Of a stretch of 64,000 nt of DNA, positions 36,625 through 47,365 are shown piece by piece. The stretch is taken from positions 36,397,501 to 36,461,500 of the forward strand of contig CM076152.1 of NCBI GenBank assembly GCA_038025085.1, given 5' to 3'. The position numbers and the translations under genes were made by a program. This DNA is from Tetragonia tetragonoides. Its lineage: Eukaryota > Streptophyta > Magnoliopsida > Caryophyllales > Aizoaceae. Position 1 is the stretch's first letter; each line of letters starts with the position of its first letter. Below the pieces are notes generated by a model, which worked only from the letters and a program-made list of their open reading frames with translations, was not told the origin of the DNA and ran no database searches.

Positions 36625-38163
36625 CTATTGGCTAATCAAACAATCCTTATAAACAGAAGAATATAATTCATGCGATGAACAAATCTCTCTCCTAATAATC
36701 GTATCAATATCAACATTACTACTACTATGCCCACGTTGTACCACGGTAAAATAATCCGAAAACGCTAAGAAACCCGAACCCACTGAGTCAAGCGAGTTGA
36801 ACCCGGCGAGTGAACTCGCCTCAGGGATTGACTCACCGGGTGTAATTATATTAACCTTCTTAAGCAAGTGTCCACTGTGAACGAGTTGGTTCACGAGTCC
36901 TGACTCGGTGACGCCCGAGTTCCTTCCACCCTTTCCTTTCTTCCCCTTATGCTCGACCACGGCACGAACGATCTCCGTCATGGCCGCGTTGGCGAACCGC
37001 CTCACGCCTCGGGACCCGCCGACTATGAACCCTGAGTTGAGTCGACTCGCTGCTGGCGCCGAGTTCCTCCGAGTGTGCCGAGTTGACTCAGTGTTGTCCG
37101 AGTTGGACCATAATAAAACAGTCTCGGATGTCCGGTTTCGAACCCGGCTAAACGGGTCGGATATAATGAGTTTCTCTCTTACATCAACGAGCATCGTGTG
37201 CTTAAAATGACGCCGTAATCGCCCTAATAACATAGGGTAACACGCCCACCTACGGAGACTCATTGGCACATGATCCAAGAACCCGGATAGCGAGCCCTCC
37301 GGGTCTAACTCAGTCACTTCAAACCCCACCACCGACCCGTAACTCGTCCGAGTCAACTCACCGGAGTTACTCGTCAAAGTCACTTTCCTCCCCCACAGAG
37401 CCTCCTTATCCTCTTCCCCCACCTCCCTTAAATACCGAGTCACCCCACCACCGTGACTCGGTACCGACCCATTGAGCTCCCTCTGCAAATTGACGAACCT
37501 CAAAAACGAGTCACACTCCGACTTCACAACTCGACCGAGTCGACTCGCTGACGACACCGAGTCAAAAATGAAAACCAAATCTGACCGAGATAGAAGACCC
37601 GAGTGATGAACCAACCTCATGAAGGTGACAATTTCTCTCTCCGTCGCTCCTTCCGCCACGTGTCCCACAATCAAATCCGTCATCGCTTTACTACCTCGCC
37701 GATAAAGCGCTCCCATCCCTTGTAAAGCGGGCCCACCAATGCGACTAAAATTACCACCTTTACCCTCCATTTTCCTCCCAAAAAAACTCCCAATTCTGAA
37801 TTTTGATTCCCCATTTTGTGGAATTTGGTGCAACAACATACGACGGTTGTTGTTGTTGTTGTTGCTAGTTGTGGGTTCAAAAGTGGAGAGAGTGAAAACA
37901 AGAATAGTGGTAAAAAGCAAAAGCCCACAAATTGAGAGAGTAGATTGAGTTTTAGCCATAAGAGCAGTAGTAGATGTAGGAGATTTTAATGGAGAGGAGA
38001 GAGAAAATGAAGGAAGCCGTTTTTTCAGACTACTATGATTATTTTTAGGTGGGTCTAATTCTTCTTCATCTGGGTTATGATGAAAAAACACTAGTAAAAA
38101 TCCCATACCCCAATTACCTTCATTGCTATTTCCGCCATTAGAGGACTTCGAAGCTAACACCAT
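36625..38163 (-). CDS. Single-exon plant-specific membrane-anchored protein, 512 aa, function unknown
   Basis: An intact uninterrupted frame, clearly richer in G+C than its surroundings. Residues 1-70 are polar with a Ser/Pro-rich part. Residues about 71-93 (STLSICGLLLFTTILVFTLS) form one hydrophobic helix consistent with a type II anchor. An Asn run follows, then a long soluble domain containing ALQGMGALYRRGSKAMTDLI, EREIVTFMRLVHHSGLLSRSDLVFIFD, VPMSLRRWACYPMLLGRLRRHFKHTMLVDVREKLIISDPF and SGFIVGGSRGVRRFANAAM. The fold has a nucleotide-sugar transferase flavour (VDVREKLIISDPF, SGFIVGGSRGVRRF), but this is inference. From memory it resembles the Arabidopsis At4g12700/At2g04280 family, loosely labelled calcium-binding; I see no EF-hand. 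The first ATG is taken; an internal Met at about residue 69 is possible. Confidence 0.88.
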   Translation of the reverse strand: MVLASKSSNGGNSNEGNWGMGFLLVFFHHNPDEEELDPPKNNHSSLKKRLPSFSLSSPLKSPTSTTALMAKTQSTLSICGLLLFTTILVFTLSTFEPTTSNNNNNNRRMLLHQIPQNGESKFRIGSFFGRKMEGKGGNFSRIGGPALQGMGALYRRGSKAMTDLIVGHVAEGATEREIVTFMRLVHHSGLLSRSDLVFIFDSVSSASRLGRVVKSECDSFLRFVNLQRELNGSVPSHGGGVTRYLREVGEEDKEALWGRKVTLTSNSGELTRTSYGSVVGFEVTELDPEGSLSGFLDHVPMSLRRWACYPMLLGRLRRHFKHTMLVDVREKLIISDPFSRVRNRTSETVLLWSNSDNTESTRHTRRNSAPAASRLNSGFIVGGSRGVRRFANAAMTEIVRAVVEHKGKKGKGGRNSGVTESGLVNQLVHSGHLLKKVNIITPGESIPEASSLAGFNSLDSVGSGFLAFSDYFTVVQRGHSSSNVDIDTIIRREICSSHELYSSVYKDCLISQ

Positions 38164-38500
38164 AACTTATTTTAGTTATTATTTTCTCTCTCTCTCTGTA
38201 GCCCACAATCTTTAGTTGCTCACTCTGTTTTTTTCTCTCTCTTTATAGCACGCTCTTTTGTTTGGTTTGGTATGGTAAATTGGGTTGGTCCCTGAATTTT
38301 CTCTCTCCTGTTTCTTGGTGGTGTTTTTTTGTGGTAGTGTGCTTTCGGCAATGGAGATAATTGGAGGGATTTTGGAGAGAGAAAGAGAGAGAATTTAATG
38401 TGGGTTGTTCTTGAATAATAAAATGGGCCTTTTGATTTAATATAAATATAGAAAGGGAAATGCGAAGTTTATGATAATCAGATCTCAAAATTCTAAATTC
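38164..38500 (-). promoter_or_regulatory. Upstream region of the single-exon gene
   Basis: Reading the minus strand, a TATA-like CTATATTTATATTAAA lies at about 38435-38452, roughly 280 bp before the ATG. It is followed by GA/CT-rich leader sequence at 38184-38260 and 38370-38395. Confidence 0.45.
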
Positions 38501-39555
38501 ATTGTTTAACTCCTGTAAGCTTTCAACAGTTGTCTCTTAACTCTGACTCACATTCGTCAATGCTTGACTTTATATAATTAGGAACATTATTATTTGCCAA
38601 TCTGAATTGAATGAATATCTGATCACTGTTGCCATTTTTTACTTCTGAACCGTATCTTTCACTTTAAAGGAGAATAGAGCAAATTTTCCCTTTGTTTGGT
38701 TGTTTACGCGTAGTTTCTACTTTTGCTTGGTAAATTCTGTTTATGCGTTATATACACGATCTTTGTCAAAAATGTCAACATCACATCTACTATTTTAGTT
38801 GTCACTGTTTAATTCACCTGGAAAAAAATAAACTGAAATGAACTGAACTGAAGTAAATTGATTTTTTTCACTTGATCGTTAGCCATATAAATTCGTCCAA
38901 AAATATTCAATATTAGGCTCATTTGAAAGTATGCTTTGAGATCTTTCTGATAACATAGTTATCATCATCAATTTATTTGGAAATAAAAAGTTATTTGAGT
39001 GATAACTAAAATTAAGTCGAATCCAATAGAGTCTAAGAACTAAAATGAATTAAGCTGATTCTTTATTCAATACTAAGTTCATTTAAAAATATAAGTTGAA
39101 ATCTTATCAATGATATCATGTACGAAGTATATGTTATAAAGTACTACATCATATCAAAATTAACCTTGATTAACATGGTATCAGAGTAATAGAACAGAAA
39201 TGACATATAAGAAGCAACACGAGTAATGACATTGTTGCATTGCAATTAATAATGTGTGGAAGTACATACAAAAATTAGTATTTGAGGTAGTGATCTATAC
39301 AATCCAAAGATATGTGGTAATTACCAAACTATAATAGAAATTACCAATGTCGTCAAGCTCCTAACAATGATGATGATCATGGAATATGACCACAAAAGTC
39401 AAATGGGAGTACAAATAAAAGATTGTTGAATTTTTATTTTTTTTTTCACCTATCAGCTTTTTCCTAGTCTTACAGAACAGTTATTGGACTCCAGCAGAAA
39501 GGGAATTACTGTGGGTCATTCAACCACCAAGTGTACTACCAGAACACATAATTGT
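38501..39555 (+). other. Intergenic with an isolated copia-type primer-binding-site-like sequence
   Basis: TTAACATGGTATCAGAG at about 39170-39186 has the form of an LTR end (CA) followed by the tRNA-Met-complementary site of copia elements. No gag-pol coding sequence follows and no matching LTR was found, so at most a remnant. Confidence 0.3.
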
Positions 39556-41050
39556 TTGCTAATTGGCCAAAGGCGTAGAAAGACGTTTTACGGGACATAC
39601 ACCAATGTAAGGGCTGGAACACCGAAAACATGGGTGATATCAAAATTCGGGAAACTGGATGACCTTTTTGGGGTACCTAGAGTCCTTCAGAGTCTCGATA
39701 GACCCCCCCAGAGAAGTTTGGGCAAAACTGACATACGTGCTCCGAGAAACCGAAAATCAAAGGTTTTAATCCACGTTTTTTGGGTTTATAGGAAACTGCA
39801 AAATAAAGGTGAATATTTTCGCTCCACAATGTATAAGACTCCTTTTTTTTTTTTATAATTGCGATTTTATTGATATCAAAACTCCAAATAGGAGTGATTA
39901 CAGCTTGAATTCAACATGAACGTTGACAATTCCAAACACGCCTATGAACCCCAGTATTTTAGAGCCAAGCCATGAGATCATGCTCCCTTACAAGGCCTTG
40001 TTTCGCTAGTCCGTCCGCTATCGCACTGTATGGACATCCTTAAGGTACTGGGGAGGACTCGGGGTAGGTTATTGGGTCTCTGATAGGCGTGGAAATACGT
40101 TCTTGCGGGGCACCAATGTAAGGGTCGGAATACCGAGAGCATGGGTGATATCGAAGTTCAGGGATCCGAATTACCCTCCCGGGATACCTAGAGTCCTCCA
40201 AGGTGACGATATACACCCGGACAAGTTTGGGCAAAAATGACACTCGGGCCCCGGGAAGCCGAAAACGACGGCTATAATCCAAGTTTTTTGGCTTCGGGGC
40301 CCTGAATGAATGTGGATATTTTCGCACTACATCGCACAGGACTCCCCTAGCGGACACGGTAGGCCGCCGGTTCGGTTATTGGGTCTCTAATAGGCGTGGA
40401 AAGGCGTTTCCATGGGAGACCAATGTAAGGACCGAAACAGCGAAAGCATGGGTGATATTGAAGTTCGGGATCCGAATAATCCTCCCGGGGTACCTAGAGT
40501 GCTCTAGGGTCAGGATAGATCCCCCGGAGAAATTTGGGCAAAAATGACACCCGGGCCCCGGAAAGTCGAAAACGAAGTCTACATTTTTGGGGCTTGTGGG
40601 AGCCGCGGAACGAAGGTTGCTATTTTTGCCTCGCATCGCATAGGACAGGCCTAGGGGACATGGGTGGCCCTAGGGGTAGGTTATCCAGTCTCTGATAGGC
40701 TTATAAGGTCATTTTACGAGACATAAGTGTGAGGTGCCAGAACAATAAAAGCATCGGTGAAATCAACATTATGGAATCCACGTGAACCTCTAGGGGCACA
40801 GAGGGTCCTCTTGGGTCATGATAGACCCCTCGGAGAAGTTTGGGCAAAAATGACAACCAGGTCCAGGGAAGCTGAAAGTCGAAGGTTATAATCCACAATT
40901 TTTGGGCTTCCTGGAGGCTCTGGAATGAAGGATTATATTTTCGCACCACATGACATGGGACACCCCTGGGGATATGAGAGGCCCCCGAGGTAGACTATCG
41001 GGTCGTTGGCAGGTTTGAAAGAGCGTTTTACGGGACATCGGAGCGAGGCT
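39556..41050 (+). repeat. GC-rich tandem array, about 4.2 units of 305-314 bp
   Basis: Equivalent points (ATTGGGTCTCTGATAGGCGT and variants) fall at 39562, 40071, 40378, 40683 and 40997. Spacings are 307, 305 and 314; the first interval of 509 includes a ~185-bp insertion. Each unit carries CAATGTAAGG, GCATGGGTGATAT, ACCTAGAGTCCT, AGTTTGGGCAAAAATGACA and ATTTTCGCAC in order. Three units share an aligned open frame on the minus strand (82-105 codons). I cannot name the source; satellite-like. Confidence 0.85.
39843..40028 (-). mobile_element. 5'-truncated LINE 3' end inserted in the tandem array
   Basis: The plus strand starts with 12 T (39843-39854), which is the poly(A) on the minus strand. 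The minus strand at about 40028-39970 encodes AIADGLAKQGLVREHDLMAWL and a stop, the C-terminal end of a LINE RNase H domain. It explains why the first array unit is about 190 bp too long. Confidence 0.7.
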
Positions 41051-41104
41051 AATCAACGGTCACCATCCAGTGCCACCACACCTATCCCCAAACTCTCTCT
41101 ACTA

Positions 41105-41363
41105 CTACCTCCATTTCGGAAAAATGATACGTAACATTTACTTTTTAAAGGTCAAACTTTACAAACTTTGACCATTGATTTCGGGGGAAAAAAAAAGGAT
41201 TTACAATGTAAAATATTATCGTTGGATTCGTGTTAATTAGTACTTTCGGAAAATCTATTTTTTATTGTTTATATATTCATATAAACACAAATATTCATGG
41301 TCAAAGTAGTGCATTGGAGACCGTGCAAAAGTAAATGTTACCATTTTTCAGAAACGGAGGTAG
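41105..41363. mobile_element. Stowaway-like MITE, 259 bp
   Basis: It starts CTACCTCCATTTCGGAAAAA and ends TTTTTCAGAAACGGAGGTAG as its inverted counterpart, with TA on each side (41103-41104, 41364-41365). Confidence 0.88.
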
Positions 41364-42689
41364 TATTATAGAGCTCGCATAATTTTTCTCACTTTTTGAT
41401 ATTTTTTCTATCTATTTCCTATTTTTCTGCCTATTTTTTTAATTAAATGGCTACCTTGTGTGAAAATAAATAAATAAAATTTTTCGGTGACTTAATAATA
41501 TACTTGAAAAGTTTGAAGTGAAGTTTTTGGAAAATAACTATCTAAATTCTCAAAAATCCTAGTATGAAAGTTATGCACTAGGCATATTTACTTCTATCAA
41601 AATTACTAAACTTTATGAGATTCTTTTGGGGGATACGTGCTTGAGAGAGGGCTTGTGGACAAAAGAAGGGAAGCGACGCAACTTGAAGCGCTTGATCTTG
41701 GTATAGATTATGCAACACTCGTAACTAATGAGGTGTGAGTGATTGGATAGATAATCATTCACCCTTAACTAAGGTCGAAAGTTCGAATCTCGTCTTGACT
41801 CAGTTTTTAAGATGCCTACAAATCAACACATTGTAGAATAATCTTTTGAGAAGAGGAGTAGTATGAGATCAATATCACAGATCATCCAGCGTTTACCACG
41901 TTGGCGTTGAGAACATTAGGAGTTAATTAAACAGCACGCAGGAATTTGAAGAAAAACAATGAAATGCTGTACAACATCAGTAATACTTTTATACTTTTTC
42001 TTTTTGTTAATGCAAAAAGACACTACATATGCATCAACAACAATTTGTTTAATTAGTCTCTAACCCTTTTAGGGGATAAACATTTTGGATGATTTAAAAA
42101 GAGGTTGTAATGGTGGTCCAATGTCGAAAAACAAATGCTGGAGCTCCAACTCAACCGGTAGGCACAACATAACTCACATGACATCAAGCTGTGTTATTGC
42201 TTATTAGGACCCTTTTTTTTTCTTTCTAGATCCTTCTCTCTTTTCCCTTTTTTGTTTTTAATTTTAAATTATACAAATGAATTAAGTTGATCACGTTACT
42301 ATGTAACCTATGATTGCTAATTGCTTGCTTGTAATATAAATGATGCAATGTACATGCGATGGTATTCATTTTGATCTTCCCAAATTATAAAGGGCACAAT
42401 TTGACAATTATTGATTCACAAAAATTTGTTTAAGACGGTCTTAACGTAACTTGTGGTAAGACGAGAGTCGCTTGTTAGAGAAACAACGGTTACAGCTTTG
42501 TAACCAAAAAAAAAAAACAACGGTTACAGCTTATAATAGGTGAATCTTACATTTTTACATAGTGATTCTATTTTTCAGTGAGTTGGTGTCACACAACAAC
42601 ACTTGCTTTTATTGGTAAAGTTCCTAGTGATCAAATTCGTGTGGTGATAATTACTAGCTAGTCTAATTAGTTGCATCTTCGCTAAGCTC
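41364..42689. other. Intergenic with a SINE-like B box and MITE ends
   Basis: A SINE-like segment lies at about 41735-41815, with B box AAAGTTCGAATCTCG at 41782. At 42422-42470 TTTAAGACGGTCTTAACGTA shows the same GACGGTCT motif as MITEs elsewhere in the window. Two copies of AACAACGGTTACAGCTT at 42482 and 42517 flank an A run. No gene. Confidence 0.4.
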
Positions 42690-42961
42690 AGGGGAAAGGG
42701 GAGGTTAATGTAGTGAATTGCTAAATACCGCCCCAAATTACTACCTACCGCCCCCCCCCAAATTCCAATTTTGCCCTTTTTTAAATTTTCACTCATCCTC
42801 TCCCTCTCTAACTCTCACACCAATTCTCCCTCTCTACCACCCACTCTCATACCCAACCTTCATCAACATTCACTCAAGCAACGGCCGCGGATGTCTGCCG
42901 GCGACCAGGAAGTGCCGTCGACGGTGGCGGGGGTAAAATTTTTTTTTTGTGCATTTTTTTT

Positions 42962-43092
42962 GCACAGTCGTCTGAAATTTCCGACTCACCCTTGGGTGAG
43001 TCGAGATCGGCAGACGACTAACCCTTGGGTGAGTCGCCGGTCGCAGACGACTCACCCAAGGGTGAGTCGGAAATTTCAGACGACTGTGCAAA
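42962..43092. repeat. Palindromic GACTCACCC(TT/AA)GGGTGAGTC cluster, left arm
   Basis: A unit of about 37-40 bp built on a near-perfect 20-bp palindrome occurs three times between GTCGTCTGAAATTTCC and its reverse complement. The counterpart in the right arm lies at about 43460-43585. Confidence 0.85.
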
Positions 43093-43095
43093 AAA

Positions 43096-43140
43096 ATTAT
43101 TATTATTATTATTATTATTTATTATTATTATTATTATTTA

Positions 43141-43181
<41 letters not shown>

Positions 43182-43196
43182 TATTGTTATTATTAT

Positions 43197-43235
<39 letters not shown>

Positions 43236-43401
43236 TGATTATTGTTTAATTAATTAAAAATGTGAACTAGCTCGGCACCGATTTACCGGCTCCTCCCCTC
43301 TACCATTTCACCTTTTTAATTAATTAAACAATAATCAGTAATAATAATAATATTAATAATAATAATAACAATAAATAATAATAATAATAATAATAACAAT
43401 A

Positions 43402-43437
<36 letters not shown>

Positions 43438-43450
43438 TAATAATAATATT
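43096..43450. repeat. (TTA)n tract, centre, and inverted (TAA)n tract of the fold-back element
   Basis: ATT/TTA repeats at about 43096-43235 and AAT/TAA repeats at about 43337-43450 face each other across AATTAATTAAACAATAATCA arms and a short non-repetitive centre. Open frames here are runs of Tyr/Leu/Ile and are not genes. Confidence 0.9.
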
Positions 43451-44256
43451 TTTTTTGCACAGTCGTCTGAAATTTCCGACTCACCCTTGGGTGAGTCGTC
43501 TGCCGATCTCGACTCACCCAAGGGTGAGTCGTCTGTAGCAGACGACTCACCCAAGGGCGAGTCGGAAATTTCAGACGACTGTGCAAAAAAAATGCGCAAA
43601 AAAAAAATTTACCTCCGCCACCGTCGACGGCACTTCCTGGTCGCCGGCAGACATCCGCGGCCGTTGCTTGAGTGAATGTTGATGAAGGTTGGGTTTGAGA
43701 GTGGGTGGTAGAGAGGGAGAATTGGTGTGAGAGTTAGAGAGGGAGAGGATGAGTGAAAATTTAAAAAATGGCAAAATTGAAATTTGGGGGGCGGTAGGTA
43801 GTAATTTAGGGGCGGTAAATATTAACACTTTAGGGGAAAGTGGACTTAAGTCTCATTATTTCAATTGAGAAATAATTGGCGTGATAATTGTAGAAGATTC
43901 TTGATTGTTGTTGCGTCATATGGTGCAAGCTAATAACGATTGTACTCGTGGCTCTTTGAAGATCGAGTGTATCCACAATAAAGATCAGATATTACTAGGA
44001 GACAAACCATTTTTTTTTTTAAATTTATTTTTTTGCCTAGAGAGAGTGAATAGGCCAAAATATGAAAGGGAAAGGCCGGGTTAGAAAAGTATAAATTTGT
44101 ACATTACTCAATTAATATAACTTCTTGGGTTTCTTTTTTCTGTCAAAAAGGAAACTTTATTTAAAAAATATTGGTTTCTCTGAAGTCAACGGTTCTTTCT
44201 CTCATATGGCTTGCTAAACAGTACTCTGTACTTTTCTTAAGGAGGAAGAAATAACC

Positions 44257-44306
44257 ATATATATATATATATATATATATATAGCTTGGGCAGTTGGTCT
44301 ATTGGG

Positions 44307-44400
<94 letters not shown>

Positions 44401-44423
44401 CTTGGGCAGTTGGTCTATTGGGC
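44257..44423. repeat. (AT)n microsatellite interrupted by a duplicated 25-mer
   Basis: AT runs at about 44257-44283 and 44308-44399 are each followed by AGCTTGGGCAGTTGGTCTAT plus TGGGC (44283-44307 and 44399-44423). The block of microsatellite plus 25-mer has been duplicated. Confidence 0.92.
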
Positions 44424-44662
44424 GTTACAATGCTACTATACTAGGACACTAGTTTGGTAGTATTTCTGGTAGTTGTGGGATGTCCAGTTTGAGCCATATA
44501 TATCTACTTTCCTAGAAAAGTGAGAAACCATCACGCTATTGCTAATGAGTTCGTTAAATGAATTGCTCCGATAATCGTCTTATAGCCTTATGGGGATCCA
44601 GCTCTACTACCCCATCCACTTATACAAAGTCAAATATTAGTAATGCAAATAAAGCGCTTTCA

Positions 44663-45091
44663 AGTTATGGCCGTGCTTGACACGCAGCTGGTAGATGGTA
44701 GCTGGTAGCTGGTTTGGTTAGCTGGTTGTTGTCAACATTGTTGTGCTAGCTGGTTTGACTATTTGATTGTAAAAAGATGTTTGGTAAAGTGAGCTGATTA
44801 TTGGTAGTTGATTTAGTGTAAAATGACCACTATGGACATGGAGATAACTTTCTATTGATAACAATAAAATAATTGATAATTATTATTAGTTATAAATATT
44901 AATATTATTTATGAAAATAATAATAATATTTATAAATTTTATTAATATATATTATGTAAATTAATTATATTTATTTGATTAATTATTTAATTTAAATTAT
45001 CATTAGTTTCTAAGTAAGTATTAATGGTAATAATGATAATGATAATAATTAATAATAATAATATTATTAATTATATTAACTACTACTAGTA

Positions 45092-45135
<44 letters not shown>

Positions 45136-45357
45136 TATTTATTGGGTTAAGATTGTCATTTGACATAATAATCCAACAAGCTGACTCCAAAAGCTACCCC
45201 TACCCAGCTTTTTGTAACTCAGATTGTTGGGTCCAAAAAGCCACTGAAAAAGCTGGTAACCAAACACCAAATTTTGGATGGTTGGATGGTCAATTGGTCA
45301 AACAATCCAGATTGTCCAACAAGCTGGCTAAAAAGCCACCAACCAAACAAGGCCTAT
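44663..45357. mobile_element. Probable MITE with GGCC(G/T)TG(C/T)TTG ends and AT-rich core
   Basis: The left end GGCCGTGCTTG with AGCTGGTAG repeats faces a right end that reads GGCCTTGTTTGGTTGGTGGC on the minus strand. Both subterminal parts are rich in AGCTGG/CCAGCT-type motifs. The centre is ATT/AAT-rich, including (TAA)n at about 45091-45134. No clear target duplication was found. Confidence 0.5.
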
Positions 45358-45904
45358 ATCTAAATTCGAACTCCTAACTTTGAACAAGTGGACATAAGTC
45401 TCAACTCGGCTACCAGGTTACTAATTTGTAGTTTACTTACATTACTCTATTTGCATTATTCGTTAGAAACAAATTAAATATGCTTCCGTTGAGGCAAATA
45501 TATACCACATTTCCTTTACCACTCTACTCCCCCCACTCCCTCTCCTCACAGGTCTCCATTCATTTTTGTCCAACTCTAGTATTTTGTCTAATTGATCCTG
45601 ACCTGGTGATAGATGATCTCTTATATCTAGCTTCATTATCATCCATAAGCACATTAATTCATAATTTAAAACATTGAAGTGAGCATATTCACTGGTCCCA
45701 TATGCATTATTGGTTAATTATAGCACTATATCTGAATTTCTCCAAAAATTGATAAAACTTGTAGTAGTGTCGGCACAGATATGTTCTGCTACACAAAGTA
45801 TAGAATCTTCAATTCCTAAGCAGGTACTCCTATTAGATATTGTTGTATTATTTACTCTTGTGATGCAGGAGCATTTGAGAGCTTGTTATCTTGCACAATA
45901 AAAT
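45358..45904. other. Intergenic, nothing recognised
   Basis: Short open frames only, with no recognisable family. Confidence 0.4.
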
Positions 45905-46725
45905 ATTTGGTTATTAGTTAATTTCAAGTATGATTTGTGTTAGTTAAGCATAGTTTGCGCGCATTTGTAGTTTATTTTTCAGCTTTGTAATAGGTTAAGT
46001 CACGTTTCTAAAGGGATAAGAAGTCACATGCTGAGAGAGAAAGACCTTAAATAAAAAACATTTAATGTAGTGGTCCAAATAGTACAAGGTAACAGCTAGC
46101 TGTCGCTTTCAAGCCTGTTGTGCGCCTATTAGAAGCCTTGTGGACTGTGGTCCTCCCAACAGCTCTTTACTGAGCTTTGGGCAGCAAGGATACATTCTAG
46201 GTGTTTCCTAGGTCATTTAGGAACCCTTTCCCCCCTATATATATGTAGAAGCAACCTTGTAGCCGAAAAAGACTATGATGATGAAAATGAAAATGAGAGT
46301 GTTATCTCTTTTAAGCCTTTGAGTTTGGTTTATTCTTTTTCTAAAATACTTAGTGCTTAATTGCTTGAGTGTTCTTGAGAGGAGTAGGAAATCGAATGCT
46401 ATTGTAATTAGTGTGATGCTTAATTTGCTTAATCACTAGTTACTCTGGTTTTCGTCGATTTGATTGTTTCCTGATGGTGTTTAAGTACTACTCTAGCCTT
46501 GAATTAATCAAGTTGTTTAGGCTTGGTGGTGGAAACTTTATCCAAGTCATATCCTTTATTGCTTTCCTTTGATATAAACACATACAAAAACCCACAAAAG
46601 ATTTCATCTTTGGTTAGAGAACGAGTTGATAATTCATTGTGTTGCGTAAATCCATTGAGTTTTATGCATCATCTTGTAATGTGACAAATTTCCAAATTGC
46701 GCTGGGACAAAACTACTAGTAAAAC
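45905..46725 (+). mobile_element. Possible solo LTR
   Basis: The stretch resembles an LTR. A TATATATATG promoter-like site lies near 46239, followed by a leader-like segment. It ends with AATTGCGCTGGGACAAAACT (about 46692), a primer-site-like phrase, and contains no coding sequence. I could not identify matching target duplications. Low confidence. Confidence 0.3.
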
Positions 46726-46744
46726 ATTTTTTTTGGTTATATGT

Positions 46745-46865
46745 CAACCAATGAAATGTGTATTATTGCACTTATTAGGTCGAGGATTCGAATCTTGTGA
46801 ATAGAGCAACTACTTACTGAGAGCGCTTTACCCCTAAAACGAACATGATTAGTCTTCACCCAAAG
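46745..46865 (+). mobile_element. SINE-like remnant
   Basis: GTCAACCAATGAAATG (A-box region, about 46743) and GAGGATTCGAATCTTG (B box, about 46783) lie at SINE spacing, followed by GCGCTTTACCCC. Confidence 0.4.
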
Positions 46866-47029
46866 GGCTTTGATATTATGCTTGTTTATTAGCAGTGTAA
46901 TTTATGCTGTAATCCGCTATGAGTTAAGGATGAAAAAGAATAAATAATATTTTTACCAAATCACCAATCAATTGCTAAACAAGTAAGATTGACCTCATGT
47001 ATATAGACTTGACAAATAAGTTGGTCAGG

Positions 47030-47365
47030 CAAGATCTCGATAACTTCGATTTGGATCATCAGCAGGTTATTGGGTCATTAACATCATGTCGGGTTGAAAA
47101 GTAGGCCGTTCATATCGGTTTGGTTATTGGATTTTGCCTATAATTCTGGGTTCGATTATCAACAGATTAGTCATTAGCAAACTTATCATTGTTAGGTTGG
47201 GTTCGAATAACTTCGGATTTGGATAATTAGTAGGTTATCGGACCATTAACTGTCGAGTTGAAAAGTAGATTGTCCATATTGGATTTGCCCATTAAATTTG
47301 GGTTCGATCATCAACAGATTGGTAGTCATTAGCAAACTTATTATTGTTAGGTCGGGTTTGATGCA
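47030..47365 (+). repeat. Tandem duplication, about 168 bp unit
   Basis: GATAACTTCGATTTGGATCA (about 47038) and AATAACTTCGGATTTGGATA (about 47206) begin two copies. Both continue with AGCAGGTTAT/AGTAGGTTAT, GTTGAAAAGTAG, TTGGGTTCGAT and ATTAGCAAACTTAT. The copies differ at perhaps 10-15 percent of sites. Confidence 0.75.

Larger units (their letters stand above)
42699..43831. mobile_element. 1.13-kb fold-back (long inverted repeat) element with gene-like arms
   Basis: Two arms of about 540 bp are inverted copies around a ~55-bp centre (about 43260-43312). From outside in, each arm has ACCGCCCC...AAATTACTACCTACCGCC, a CT-rich leader-like stretch, a GC-rich segment (left 42884-42930, right 43617-43668) that includes ATGTCTGCCGGCGACCAGG, a cluster of palindromic GACTCACCC repeats, and a long (TTA)n tract. 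AGGGGAAAG occurs immediately outside both ends (42690-42698, 43832-43840), a possible 9-bp target duplication as made by Mutator-like elements. The extreme ends match less well than the rest. No transposase. Confidence 0.8.

Noticed and set aside
36908..37475. Plus-strand frames inside the single-exon gene
   Set aside because: GC-rich antisense shadows of the intact minus-strand frame.
42962..43092. CRISPR-like repeat cluster
   Set aside because: Short palindromic repeats within a eukaryotic fold-back element; no spacers of even length, no cas genes.
42718..43828. Several frames of 60-140 codons on both strands
   Set aside because: They are mirror translations of the fold-back element arms, ending in ATT-repeat runs; no conserved protein.
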